From assembly GCA_037176705.1 (NCBI GenBank), contig CM073907.1, forward strand, positions 15,965,001 to 16,029,000: 64,000 bases of DNA. The letters are read 5' to 3'. Origin of the DNA: Molossus alvarezi (Eukaryota > Chordata > Mammalia > Chiroptera > Molossidae). The translations under genes and the position numbers were made by a program. Shown piece after piece: positions 11,889-23,600 of the stretch. Numbering within the stretch: position 1 is the stretch's first letter; each line of letters begins with the position of its first letter. A model generated the notes under the pieces. That model had not been told where the DNA came from. It worked only from the letters and a program-made list of their open reading frames with translations, and made no database searches.

Positions 11889-12791
11889 TTACAGCATTCC
11901 TTTTAACATTTCTTGCAGTGCTGGTTTGGTGCTAATGTATTCCCTTAGCCTTTTTTTGTCTGAAAAGGTCTTTATTTGACCTTCTATTTTGAATGATAGC
12001 CTTGCTGGGTAGAGTAGTCTTGGATTCAGATCCTTGTTTTTCATGACCTTGATTACTTCATGCCATTCCCTTCTAGCCTGTAGTGTTTCTTGTGAAAAGT
12101 CAGCTGAGAGCCTTATGAGGTTTCCTTTGTAGGTAACCTGTAGTTTATCTCTTGCTGCTTTTAGGATTCTCTCTTTGTGTTTAATTTTTGGCAGTTTGAT
12201 TACTATGTGTCTTGGTGTGGGCCTGTTTGGGTTCTTCTTACTTGGAGCTCTCTGAGCTTCTTGAAGTTGAATGCCTCCTTCCTTCACCTAATTAGGTACG
12301 TTTTCTGTCAATATTTCTTTGAATATATTCTCTATCCCTTGCTTACTTTCTTCTTTTTCAGGGACTCCTATGATGCGAATATTATTCCGTTTCCAATTGT
12401 CCCACAGTTCTCTTAAGCTGTCTTCCTGTTTTTTAATCATTTTTTTCCTTTTGGTTTCTGATTGTTTGATTTCATCTAGCCTGTCTTCTAATTCACTGAT
12501 CTGGTCCTCAGCTTTCCCTGCTCTGCTTTTTAGACCTTTCAATGTGTTTTTCATTTCTGATATGTCATTCTTCATTTATTCCTGATGGTTTTTCATTTCC
12601 AACTGGTTTATTTTCAACAGTTCTATGTCTTTACTCATGGTACTCATGTCCTTACACATGCTGTTGAGCTTCCACAACATCATGGCTCTACATTCTAGTT
12701 CTGTTAACTTGCTTAACTGAACCTCATTCATTTCATCTTCTGTAGAGGTCTCTTGTTCTTTCATTTGGCTTTTGTTTCTGTTTCTCACCAT
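11889..12791 (-). pseudogene. L1-A ORF1 (RNA-binding coiled-coil protein), two in-frame stops
   Basis: L1 ORF1 protein is a trimeric nucleic-acid chaperone that coats L1 RNA. The start is the ATG at 12,789-12,791 (MVRNRNKSQMKEQETS). A GTG four codons upstream lies in the same frame but is not needed. The frame is continuous for about 300 codons down to TAA at 11,889, interrupted only by a TAA at 12,576-12,578 after KNHQE and a TAG at 12,288-12,290 after ENVPN. The coiled coil (ISEMKNTLKGLKSRAGKAED), the RRM-like part (NIRIIGVPEKEE) and the C-terminal domain (RHIVIKLPKIKHKERILKAA) are all recognisable. With no frameshift, it is the best-preserved ORF in the window. Confidence 0.93.
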
Positions 12792-12804
12792 TTTGGCTAT
12801 CACA

Positions 12805-13772
12805 GTGGGCTTTGGAGTCTGCCAAGTTTTCCCAGTGGGTGTTGGTGTTCTGCTGTTTGTGGCTCCCTCTCCTGGGTTTGGATGTGCCAGGGAGGACCCA
12901 CTTTAAACACCACCATCAAGTCTTAGCTTTTCTGGTTAGTGTTGCACGCCCAGGAAATGGTAGTTATCCTCAAGCTTTTTTTTTGCCTGGAGGCTATTGG
13001 TAGAGGTCACCTGCAGATCCTTGGTTTCTGAGTTGCCTGAAAAACTCCCTGAGGTGCTCAGTGTAAGAGGATTTCCTGAGAGTGAGGCAGGTGTTCATTG
13101 TTAATGGTCCTCAATTAGCATTTCAGTGGCCACCAGGTGTGGTTGAATCTCTGAGGGAGGGGCCGCCGCCTCTCCCCAGGGCCCTGAGAAGAAGTAAAAT
13201 GACCACAGTCCTGCGTGGCTGCACTCAGCAAAAGCTCTTAGCACCCTCCAAAACCCGAGTGTCCCCACACAGTTCCAGTCCAGTCTGCCTTCCCTCTGCC
13301 AGAGCCCAAGGTGAGTGGCTGCTGCCAATTTAGCCTCTGTCAGGACTCTGCGTCCTGGAGCCGCCTGGGACTTTTAACACGATGCCGCTGCTTCCACCCA
13401 AGGGTGGCTGCGGCTGTGGCCCCAGCTGAGGGGGTTGCACTCAGCAGAAGCCCCAGGACTGAGCCGCGGTAGTGGGACACTGCAGAGGTGGAAGTAGCTT
13501 CCAGGACAGTCCCCTGGTCACCGCGAGTTTGCACGGCGCCCGCCGAGGGCTTAGCATGCAGAGTTCGAGGGACTCAGCCTTGGTAGCAGAGTCCCGCCGA
13601 GTCCCCTGGTGCCCGCGAGTCTGTGCGGCTCCAGCCAAGAGCTTAGCAGGCTAAAGAGTTTCCAGGGCCCATGCAGGGTGGCAAGGGAGGTGGTAGCAGT
13701 AACTTCCCGCCGAGTTCCCTGGTCCTGCCAATACCCCTGGTGCCCGCGAGTCTGTGCAGCTCCAGTGGAGTT
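12805..13772 (-). promoter_or_regulatory. L1-A 5' UTR with internal GC-rich repeats
   Basis: This is the CpG-containing region expected to hold the L1 internal promoter. Near its outer end two imperfect copies of a ~130-bp motif are visible, sharing ccgccgagt(c/t)ccctggt and gtgcccgcgagtctgtgc (13,592-13,640 and 13,703-13,765), with a weaker copy at 13,500-13,560. Promoter function is inferred from the family. Confidence 0.75.
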
Positions 13773-13895
13773 ACATTGCCCTTTTTTGATTGGAATTAAA
13801 CATATGGTAAAATCTGGTCTGGCTTCTTATATCTAATTCTGTGAGACATTCAAGCTGTAATCTCATCATATTACATCTCTCATATGATTGCCTAT
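13773..13895. repeat. Unit A, right of L1-A (resumed paralogy)
   Basis: This segment starts with the second target-site duplication and continues ttgattggaattaaacatat..tctggcttctta, ending at cctataagagcc, parallel to 27,730-27,851 and 39,912-40,032. Paralogy stops at 13,895, exactly where units B and C switch to an L1 5' UTR fragment. Confidence 0.85.
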
Positions 13896-13979
13896 AAGAG
13901 CCTCCATTCCAATATTCAGAACATTCTGTATAATGACTCCCATCATAGCCATTTTGATCACTAAAAACAACCAAAAATT

Positions 13980-13981
<2 letters not shown>

Positions 13982-14007
<26 letters not shown>
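13982..14007. repeat. (AC)n microsatellite
   Basis: About 13 AC/CA units directly after attatac, starting at 13,982. Confidence 0.9.
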
Positions 14008-14011
<4 letters not shown>

Positions 14012-14269
14012 TACAAGATAATACTGCAGTGAGTTATTTCATAAAGTGACAAATATTTGATTGTACCTGTGTCTTCTACAGAAAAACTTCCTGGAAACAT
14101 GAAACGCGTTATTCAGTGTACCCAAAGTCTGTAGACAGTACGCCCTGATGCTTCCTGTGTTGGGAATTTGGATCATCTTTGCTTGAGTAACTAAGGTAAA
14201 TTAACCACAAATATTTTAAAATGTACCTTCTGTTATCTGGAATATATGTACACCTTGGCAACAATATGA

Positions 14270-15075
14270 CAAAAATGTTAAATGGACGAAAGCTTTAATA
14301 GAAATGCCTCTGAAGAAGAACACAGAACCAATAAGCTCATGAAGAGATGTTCCATGTAACTGCTCCTCAGAAAAAGGTAAATCAAAACTAAGGTGAATTA
14401 GTCTCCAATGTTAGAAAAATAAAAATGGCATGTTTTGCTGAGGATGTGGAAAACCGGGATCCTATTCATGGATAACCGAAATGTAAAATGGTACAGCTGC
14501 TGTGCATATAATTGGAGATTCCTTAGATAACATTACCCTCTAAACTTAAATATGCTGCAGAAATTTCACTCTAAATTATACACCCCAAATATTTGGAACA
14601 AGGAACAAAATGTGTGTACGAGGAGGTTCACCACAGTACTAGAGGGAAAGAGCCCAGATGAACTGGAAAGCAAAGTGTGGTAACTGCAGCTACAATGGTA
14701 TATTCATTCAGCCACAAAAGGTGAGATTCACTCTTCCATGCTACATGGATGTTTCTTGAAAACAGGCACGCTAACAGACACAAGCTACATGCTATATTCA
14801 CGTGTGGTTCCACTTCATGAGTATGATTTATAAAGAACAGTAACATCAATACACTCAGAATAGAGGTTGATGTTTGGTCGGTGGGTCAGGGGAGAAATGG
14901 TAGTGACTCCTTAAGGATTAGACTGTTGTGTTCAAGGGCACTAAAAATGTTTTCATACTTCTTAGATGTGGAGTTGGCATACTGTACCGGATATATTCTT
15001 TGTTATGCTATTGTTCACTAGTATTACATATTTTTAATATTTACTTTTATAAGAAATGAATTTCACTTCAACCAC
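14270..15075 (+). mobile_element. Ancient LINE-1 3' end, plus strand
   Basis: The sequence follows the 3' end of old mammalian L1s: ctgaggatgtggaaaaccgg, gtaaaatggtacagctgctg, tattcattcagccacaaaag, tacatggatgtttcttgaaaa, a gattt..cacttcatgagta block and a bordered TTTATAAG end. It is heavily diverged, much older than the other L1s in the window, and absent from units B and C. Confidence 0.75.
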
Positions 15076-15349
15076 AACTACTATCAATTATAATAAACTC
15101 TTCTGATATCTTGTTTTTCTTTATGTGTAAGATGTAGCCCAACTATAATCTCTTTGTGACACATGGTAATTTCTCCTGCAAAAGACAGGTTCTTTGTGTG
15201 GAGCTCCTGTGTAATTTCCTCTCCCACATGTGTATGATCCTTTAGTTTAAAAAAGGCTTAGGTGACTATATCACACATAAAACCGATATTACAGAGGAAA
15301 AGAAAACTTCAAAACTTTAACTTCTTTCTCCTTTGTAATATGAGTGTTA

Positions 15350-15910
15350 GAATAAACTCCTTATCTAACCAATTATATAGTTTATTTTGCTTATTCAAAT
15401 TTTAAATGACATTTGAGATATTTGTATACATTCATAATACTGGTTTGCACTCCTATCGTTTCATCCTTACTTTTTCATTTTTATATTGTATTAATTTACA
15501 CTGTTGTAGGTACTTACAAACGCTTTATCTACATTTTGTTTCATTGAATTTATTAGATGACGCTGCTTAATACATTTACATAGAATTCAGGAATGCCATT
15601 CTGTCATATATCATCTGCATACTGGGGTGTGTGTTCACCACCCAAAACCAAGTCTCCTTCCTTCCCTATATTTAAAAAAATTACTTAAGTGTTCTCCACC
15701 TGAGCAAAGTATTCTTGCTCCTCTACTTCCAATTCCTTCTCCTCTACTTCCTCCTCTTCCGGATCTCAGGTTTCTTGCACAACCTCTGTGCCTTGAAGAA
15801 AGTGGTGACCTCCATCTACCAACACATTCTAAAGATGGTTGGTAGGTTTGCTGTACTCTACTTGTTTTTCCATTCAGACACTAAAATAATTACACATAAT
15901 ATGAAAAACA
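15350..15910. repeat. Paralogous segment P2, uninterrupted copy (empty site for L1-D)
   Basis: Bases 15,350-15,478 (aactccttatctaaccaatt, agtttattttgcttat, gatatttgtatacattcata) match 32,420-32,545 and 44,575-44,704. Bases 15,540-15,910 (acatttacatagaattcagg, gtgttcaccacc, gtgacctccatc, gacactaaaataattacaca) match 51,546-51,905. In the right-hand copy L1-D lies between the two parts. Part of the segment resembles an old L1 3' UTR in minus orientation. Confidence 0.7.
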
Positions 15911-18029
15911 GTACATCACTCAACTCAAACAAATGCATAAATTTTACAAAGCTACATATTACTCCAAATAAATCAAGGTCAACATCAAATTACCTTCCCA
16001 AATCTAACATTTTCTTCAAAAAGCATTGAGTTCTTCATCATGCCACAGTTAAGAAACATTTAATTATTCAATGTCTTCCATTAAGTCATGCAGAACAGAT
16101 ACATATATTGGCAATTACTCTAAAAGTCCTCAAAATGCCCTCTAAATAAAGAATAAAAAGCCTAATATACCATGAAAAAATGCAGGCATTACTTTGTAAA
16201 ATGTGCATTTTACATCATTTTGTAATGGCAACTTTTTTTTTTATTCCCAGAGGGTATATACATGTGCATTATTTAGGGAATAAATCCTTCCTGTGTTCAT
16301 TCATCAAAATTGATTCGCTATCATATAAATAGTCTTTATAATATCCCTGGTTGTGCAGGTAAAATAGTTAATATACAATTTCACAGTACAACTGCAGGTG
16401 TGTGTTTTCTGAGTTGTCAGGATTTTCTTATCTTCTATGTTTAAACAGGACCCTTCCAAGACTGAATCAGAATACACAATGGAGCACTGTTGTAAAGTAC
16501 ATCGTAATATAAGGATTTTAGAAAATTCACTGTGGTTAGAGGATAAACATTTTTTAGGACTGGAGAAAAAACTTTGGGCAGGAAGGTCACCTCCTTATGA
16601 CAACTACCATCTATGGGCTCAGGTCATTTCCTTTCTTCCAGATCAGCACACCTACTTCATTGTCAAAGGCCTACTCAAATAGGAACTTTTTCAACCCTCT
16701 GCTCCCAAGGAATGGAAAGTCCACTTTCCCCACATGTCTTTGTGGCTCTTCTTATCCCTCAGAATCACTGGCCTCAATGCTGTGGACACAACCCTTGTGG
16801 CGATGCGCTGTCTATGGTAAAGCGCTGACAGCCTTGACACTGAAACTCAGAGGCCAGGGTAAGTAAGTTCTCCGCGGTGCTGTGTCCATGTTCACGTTTC
16901 TGTCAATCTCCACTTTCCCACTCTCCAGGCCTGAACTGACAAGAATCCAAGACTAATAACCTGCATATTCGGGGCACTGCCTACCTGAACAACGAGGCAA
17001 TCAACACGTTCCCAGAAACTCGGTTACAGAAGCACACAGCCACAACTGTTTGAAAAGGCTTCCTTCTCTGTTCCCATCGTGGGCAGCTCCTGGAGCATCT
17101 GCAGGCTTCCCACAGGAACACAAGCTGGGCCCCGGACATGTCTGTTTCTAGCTGCAGCAGGGAAAGAAGTGTAATTTAAGAATTCACCCTGGACGTGACA
17201 GAAGAGAAGACCTGTCAGGTTCAGTATGTGGCCCCTTTCGTGCTCACTTCCGACTCTGCTCCCTTGGGCTCCCAGAGAGGCAATGAACAGCTAACACACA
17301 TGCAGGGTTGCCCAGCAGGCAGCAGGCAGTAGGAAATGAACCCACTACTGCCACCAGGCTCACAAGACACACCCACACAGCCTCAGCAGGCCCAGGACTT
17401 TTCCAAGCAGGGGTGTGGCCCCTCTCTGGCTAACCTGCCCAGCACTCCTGCCACACCCAGCACCCCAGACAGGTGGCCCCGCCCTGCCGCCCCCCATTGG
17501 TGGGGCCCCTCAGAGCTGCACCCGCTCTCCTTTACTTTCCTGCCTGCAGGGCAACTTGACAAAAAGGTACAGCATGTGTTCTGAAAAGAACCCAAACTGC
17601 CCGCATGTCGCAGCACGTGCCACCTCACACAAAGCCAAACTTGCAGATCCTAGGACCTGGGAAGCCTGTCAGGACCTCCCATGGGAACCACCGATCTCTC
17701 CCTGTGGACAGGGCCCTCAGGGTTGTGCAGGACTTCTCCACAGACAGGAGCTGCTGCAGCTCCGTGATGCTGGACCCCTCACTGCCCTCCCGGTGGGGGG
17801 GGGTCCCCAGCCCAGCCTCACAGTACAAGCCCACACAGCCAGCTAAGCCACAGGCTGAGTGCCCTCAGGCCCAGGCCAGACTGCTGAGAATAAAGCAGGT
17901 TCTGGCAGGAACTGCGCACAGTAAGTAGCCCCACCCAGCTCTGCAAAGTGGGGGACTGATGGACCTGCTAGCACACCTTTAAAGAAATAGATGCTGAATG
18001 TGCTGCTCTACTATGTGCTATACCCACAC
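15911..18029. other. Unique DNA, with a GC-rich stretch at about 17,300-17,930
   Basis: No exon with splice sites or a family motif was found. The GC-rich part contains overlapping open frames on both strands, rich in Pro/Ser/Gln or Gly, a composition expected from GC-rich noncoding DNA. It also has a run of nine G at about 17,797-17,805. Confidence 0.4.
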
Positions 18030-18295
18030 TCATCTGCCACCTCCCGTCTATCTGTGGTTCATGCCCAGTCCTCTGTCGTTTCTCATCCATCCATCCGCTG
18101 ACATCTGTCTGCCCTCATCTGTGTGTCCTCTATCATTCATCTGCCATCTCAATGTGTCCCCTCTCATCTATGTGTCACCGTTCCTGGATCTCTCATCTGT
18201 CAGCCATCTGTCATCTCTATCTGTCCCCTCTCATCTATGTGTCCTCTATCGTCCTCTGGCACCTCTCTTCTACCTGCCCGCTTTCCCTCCTATGT
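18030..18295. repeat. Imperfect minisatellite, pyrimidine-rich
   Basis: Repeats of the type ctctcatctatgtgtcctct and catctgtc recur with variable spacing (about 15-35 bp). The strings ctctcatctatgtgtc at 18,163 and 18,227 are identical for 16 bases. Confidence 0.7.
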
Positions 18296-18869
18296 AATAT
18301 TCAGCGGTATGATTGTTTTTAACTCAAAATAACGATTTCTGATACTCTACCTATACCTGTGTGATACGTGAGAAAAGGACCAGGTGGTGACTGGGCTCCA
18401 GTCCTGCTGCACCTTCTTCTCTCCTCCCCAGGCAGCAGTGATTGTGAGGGCACTTACTTGTGAAATGCTGTCCCTCAGTCTGAGGGTGCAGGTGGCCATG
18501 GTGAGGCTATATGTGGGTTCTTGGAATTTTTAAGGTGAGACAATAATAGGGAAAGATGTCCTCTACATTAATCTCAAGGCAGTAACCCCAGCACCACGTT
18601 CTGTCTTCAACTCCAGGCTCATCCATCATGACTATTTCAGCCACCTAAGCACCCACTGTCCATAGATTCTGGCCCCTCCCTACTACCTCCCCAACCTCTC
18701 AGGTACCAGGGGTGGTGTGCAAGTCAGAAACCAGCAGGTATCTGTTGGAGTCTGAGCATCGGAATGTGGTGATATCTGCAACAACCCATTGGACCAGTGC
18801 CTAGAAACAATTTGTCTTTTTAGATCTAATATCATGCAATTCTTACTGTTTATATTCCATTTAATGTAA
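18296..18869. other. Unique DNA, nothing recognised
   Basis: No gene or repeat could be supported. Confidence 0.35.
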
Positions 18870-19127
18870 ATATTTTATCCCCACTGGTGGATCTTTTTCT
18901 TTTTATCTCAGATTCAGAGGGAGGTAGAAAGAGACAGACAGAGTCAGAGAGAGAGAGAAACAGAAACATTGATGTAAATGTGACATATCGACTGGTTGCG
19001 ACCCACACCACCCCGACCTGGTCTGGGGACATATGGCAAATGAGGTACAGGCCCTTGACCAGATTTGAACTCATGACACCCTTGTCTGTGGGCTGACACC
19101 CTAACTGCTGAGCCATACTCGCTGGAT
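18870..19127 (-). mobile_element. VES-like SINE, minus strand
   Basis: The tail and purine-rich body (agagtcagagagagagagaa, acattgatgtaaatgtgaca) are followed by gcgacccacacc and end with the head complement gctgacaccctaactgctga..gagccatactcgctgg. It is moderately diverged. Confidence 0.8.
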
Positions 19128-19489
19128 TCTTACACTTTAAAACCTCAATTCTGTTCACTTGTCAGTTTGTCTCTTCACATCTCATCAAGTCTTGCGACAC
19201 TTCCAGTTAGGGACCAACATCACTGTCTTGAACAACTCTTAAACAAAAGATGTCCTCAGCTCCCACCCTTACCCCCTTTCCTCAGGCGCAGAAAGCAGTC
19301 TATATGGAATACCTGGGAAAGGCTAGTGTGATGGTCAACCCGAACCAAGACCCAAATTTCTGATCAGTTCAGTGTTCCTATTTCACCCATTTGACGACCA
19401 CCTCTTGACTGGATGTCCCTGTTCATTTATGCCTAATCTTTCTCCTGCAGGTCACAGCTCAATCCCTGACAATGTGCCATATGTACTTT
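19128..19489. other. Unique DNA, nothing recognised
   Basis: No gene or repeat could be supported. Confidence 0.35.
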
Positions 19490-19790
19490 GAAACAGTTTT
19501 ATGGATCTATTATTTACATAGCGTGAAGTTCATTCATTCCAAGGACACTCTCAGTGGATTCAGTATATTCAGAGTTTTGTAACCATCTTTGCCATCTCCT
19601 GTCTGAATATTGCCATCATTTCTAAAACATCACCTGTACCTATGAACAATCATTTCTCATGCATCCATCTCCTAAGGTTTGGGGCATCATTAATATTATG
19701 TGGGCTTGGATATTGGTGACATTCATATCAATGGAATCATAAACGTTGGTCTATTGTACTTAACTTTTCTGTTAGGAAGTGTTAGGTTGA
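19490..19790 (-). mobile_element. Ancient LINE-1 3' UTR fragment, minus strand
   Basis: The order attatttacatagcgtgaag, ttcattcattccaagg, gagttttgtaaccatctttg and cattcatatcaatggaatca is that of old mammalian L1 3' ends read in reverse. It is strongly diverged. Confidence 0.6.
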
Positions 19791-20440
19791 AGTGTCCATC
19801 TGCCCTACCACAGGACCATTGCACATCAGCTCCCGACAAGACTTTCTTACACCGATGCCTCTGTGGCTCCTTCCCACTCTACCCAAACAAGCTAGGTTGT
19901 CCCTACATTATCTTTTATTGGCTAATATTTTGTCTTTTCTCTTAACACTTCTCTTTACTAAGAAAACAAAGCTATTTCTGACTTGTCTGCACTTTACTCT
20001 TGATCCATTATCAGCCTCTTAACAGTCAGGGTCCTTGATTTCTCCTGTGTTTTGTCCTCAGTGACCAGATAATGGCTAAGCATAATAGTTGCTCAGTCAA
20101 AGTTGGTTGATAGGACAGATAATTTTGGGGCATTCAAGGTTTCTCCTTACTTAATTCTGGCCCAGAAAAGGCTCAAGTGAGGCCAGGAGAGCCTACAATG
20201 TAACATCAGTAAAGATAATGTCTGTTTCAACTGTGGTGGCCCCTGATTTGTCCATAAAACTTCAGGATCAGTGTCTGAGGCCAGCCAGGGTGATAATAGC
20301 ACACTGGGAAGTTGTTTTCTCCAAGCACCTGTAAGAGCTAGCCATGGAGAATATGACTGCAAAGTGTGTGTGGGTCCAGTGTGCCTCTGTGATAGATAGT
20401 TGGTAATGCTGGTGGGAAGTACATCATTAAGTAATTCATT
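19791..20440. other. Unique DNA between old L1 and L1-B
   Basis: Nothing coding is seen. A stretch near 20,060-20,110 (gataatggctaagcataata, gttgctcagtc) faintly resembles an old MIR or L2 tail, too weak to call. Confidence 0.3.
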
Positions 20441-20676
20441 TTTCAATTAATTTATATATTTTGTTACAGATGTTTCTTCTTTTTCCCTCACTGACTCCCA
20501 CCTCCCCATCCTTCCTCTCTCCATCCACAGCTGTGTTGTTCATGTCCATTGTTCATGCACACATTCACAGAAGTTCTGTGGTTTATCTCTCCCCGCACCC
20601 CCTCTTCTGGGGATTGTTAGTCTTTACTCCACTTCCACAGCTCTGGGACACCCCATTCCTCACACTGTTATATTCA

Positions 20677-23600
20677 TTATATTCCACATATAAGTGAGAT
20701 CATGTGACATTTGTCTTTCTCTGTTTGACTTGTTTTGCTTAGGATGATACTTTCTAGGTCCCTCCATGTCGTCTCAAAGGGTAAGGGATCTTTCTTTCTT
20801 AAGGCTGCATAGTACTCCATTATGTATATGTAGCACAGCTATTTTATCCACTTGTCTACTGACAGACATTTGGGGCTATTTCCAGATCTTGAGTATTGTT
20901 AAAGGTGCTGCTATGAACATGAGAGTACATATATTCTTTCTGATTGGTGTTTCGGGCTTCTTAGGATATATTCCTAGAATTGGAATCGCTAGGTCAAATG
21001 ACGGTTCAATTTTTAACTTTTTGAGGTAACACCATAGTGGTTTCCATAGTGGCTGAATCAGTCTGCATTCCCACCAGCAGTGTACTAGAGTCTCCTTTCA
21101 CCACATCTTCACCAACACTTGTTGTTTGATGATTTTTTGATGGGAGCCATGCTGACAGGAGTGAGATGATACCTCATTGTTGTTTTAATTTGCATCAATC
21201 TGATTAGTGATGGTGAGCATTTCTTTATATTTTTCTTAGCCATAAATATGTCCTGTTTAGAGAGGTGTCTAGTTACTTAGCCCAATTTTTAATTTGGTTC
21301 ATTGTTCTTCCTTTGATGAGTTGCACTCTATATATATTGGAAATTAACCCCTTATCTGATATATCATTGGCAATTATGCTCTCCCATAAAGGGTGTTTTC
21401 TTTCCCTTTTGATGATTGTATCTTTTGCTGTGCAGAAGCTTTTCAGTTTGATGTAGTCCCATGTGTTCATTTTCTCTTTTGATTCTGTTGCCTTAGGTAA
21501 TGTATCAGTGAAAATTCTGCTATGCATGATATCTGAAATTTTGTTGGCTACAGTTTCTTCTAGAATTTTTATAGATTACATTAAAGTCACATTAAAGTAT
21601 TTTATCCATTTTGACTTTATTCTTGTGTACGGTGTAAGTTGATGGTCTAATTTTTTTTCATGTAGCTTTCCATTTTCCCAACGCCATTTATTGAAGAGGC
21701 TGTCTTTACTCCACTATATGCTCTTGCTAACTTGTCAAATATTAATTGAGCATATTGCCTTGGGTCCATTTCTGGGTATTCTGTTCTGTTCCATTGATCT
21801 ATCTGCCTATGCCTGTGCCAGTACCAGGCTATTTTGATTACAGTGGCCTTGTCCTATAACCTGAAATCTGGTAATGTGATCCCTCCTACTTTGTTCTTCA
21901 TTTTCAAGATTGCTGTGGTTATTCAAGATCTGTTTTCTTTCCATAGGAACTTTTGAAGTATTTATTCTAGTTCTGTGATGTATGTCATTGGTATTTTGAT
22001 GGAGATTCCATAGAATCTATAGATTGCTTTGGATAGTATGGACATTTTAATGATGTTAATTTTTCCAATAAGGTGTGTTTTTCCACTTTTTTATATCTTC
22101 CTCCAATTTTTTTCAATGACCTTACGTTTTCTGAGAATACGTCCTTTATTTTTTTGGTTAAGTTTATTCCTAGGTATCTTAATTGTCTTGTCGTGATTGT
22201 AAGTGAGATGGTTTTTTAGTTTCTCTTTCTGTGTGAGTTTATCATTAGTCTAGGAGAATGCCATCGATTTCTTGACATTAATTTCGTATCCTGCTGCTTT
22301 GCCAAATGCATTTAATAAGTCTGGAAAATTGTTGATAGAGTCTTTGGGTTGTATATGTATAGTATTATTTTATCTGTGAATAATGACAGTTTCACTTCCT
22401 CCTTTCGATTTGCATCTTTTTTATTTATTTTTTCTTCCTGTCTGATTGCTGTGGCTAAGACTTCCAGTACTATGTTAAATAAGAGTGGCGAAAGTGGGAA
22501 TCCTTGTCTTGTTCCTGTTCTTAAGATAAATGCTTTTAATTTTTGCCCATTGAGTATGATGTTGGCTGTAGGTTTTTCACATATGTCAAGATAGTATCCC
22601 TCCATTCCCAGATTGCTCTGCATTTTATCAGAAATTGGTGCTGGAATTTTTGAATGGTTTTTCAAGTGTCTATTGATATGATCATATGATTTTTATCTTT
22701 CTTTTTGTTTATGTGGGATATTGCATTTGTTGATTTGTGCATATTATACCAGCCTTGCATCCCTGGTATGAATCCAACATAGTCATGGTGAATAATTTTT
22801 TGATGTAATTCTGGATTTGATTTGCTAGTATTTTGTTCAGGATTTTGTGTTCATCAGAAATATTGGTCTGTAGTTTTCTTTCTTAGTGTTGCCTTTTTCC
22901 TGTTTTGGAATTAGAATTATGCTGGCCCCATAAAACAAGATTGGAAGTCTTTATTCTTCTTGAATTTTTTGAAATAGTTTGAGGAGAATGGGTATTAGTT
23001 CTTCTTTGAATGTTCAGGAAAATTCCCCCTGAAGCCATCTAGGCCTGGGCTTTTGTTTGCTGGGAGAGTCTTGATTACATGGTTTTTTTTTTTATTATTT
23101 TTTATCTTCACCCAAGGACAGTTTTTTTATTTTTTGTTCAGATAGAGTGGGAAGAAGAGAGAGAAACATTGGCGTGAAAGGGACAAATCGAGTGGCTGCC
23201 ACCTGCACAACCCAACCAGGGTCGGGAACAAACTGCAACTGAGGTACACGCCCTTAGCCGGAACCAAACCCGGGTCTCTCTGTACCGCAGGCTGACACTC
23301 CAACTGCTGAGCCAAACTGGCCAAGGCTTTATTACATCTTCAATTTCTTTTATTGTTATTGGTCCATTCAAGTTTTCTCTCTCGTCCGGGTTCAGCTTTT
23401 GAAGACTATGTGTTTCTAGAAATTTGTCCATTTTGCTTAGATTGTCTAATTTGTTGCCATATAATTATTTCTAGTATTTATTAATGATTATTTTATATTT
23501 TTGTGGTGTCAGTTGTTACTTCCCCTCCTTCATTTCTGATTTTGTGTATTTGGGTTCTTTCTCTTTGTTTCTTGGTAGTCTACCTAATTGTCCGTCAATC

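Larger units (their letters stand above)
7786..13772 (-). mobile_element. L1-A: full-length LINE-1, minus strand
   Basis: This ~6.0 kb element has every L1 part in order on the minus strand: a GC-rich 5' UTR (about 12,805-13,772), ORF1 (11,889-12,791), a short spacer, ORF2 (8,029-11,843), a 3' UTR and a poly-A tail. Exact 15-bp target-site duplications flank it. The paralogous units at 27,720 and 39,910 have no L1 here, so they show the empty site. Both ORFs are broken, so it is not autonomous. The insertion is later than the split of unit A from the other units. Confidence 0.95.

Noticed and set aside
17336..17846. Pro/Ser-rich frames in the GC-rich stretch
   Set aside because: Overlapping open frames on both strands are expected from GC-rich DNA with few stop codons; there are no splice sites and no family motif.
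18030..18295. CRISPR-like array or regulatory repeat
   Set aside because: Spacing and unit length vary and the repeats are simple pyrimidine-rich slippage products of a mammalian minisatellite.
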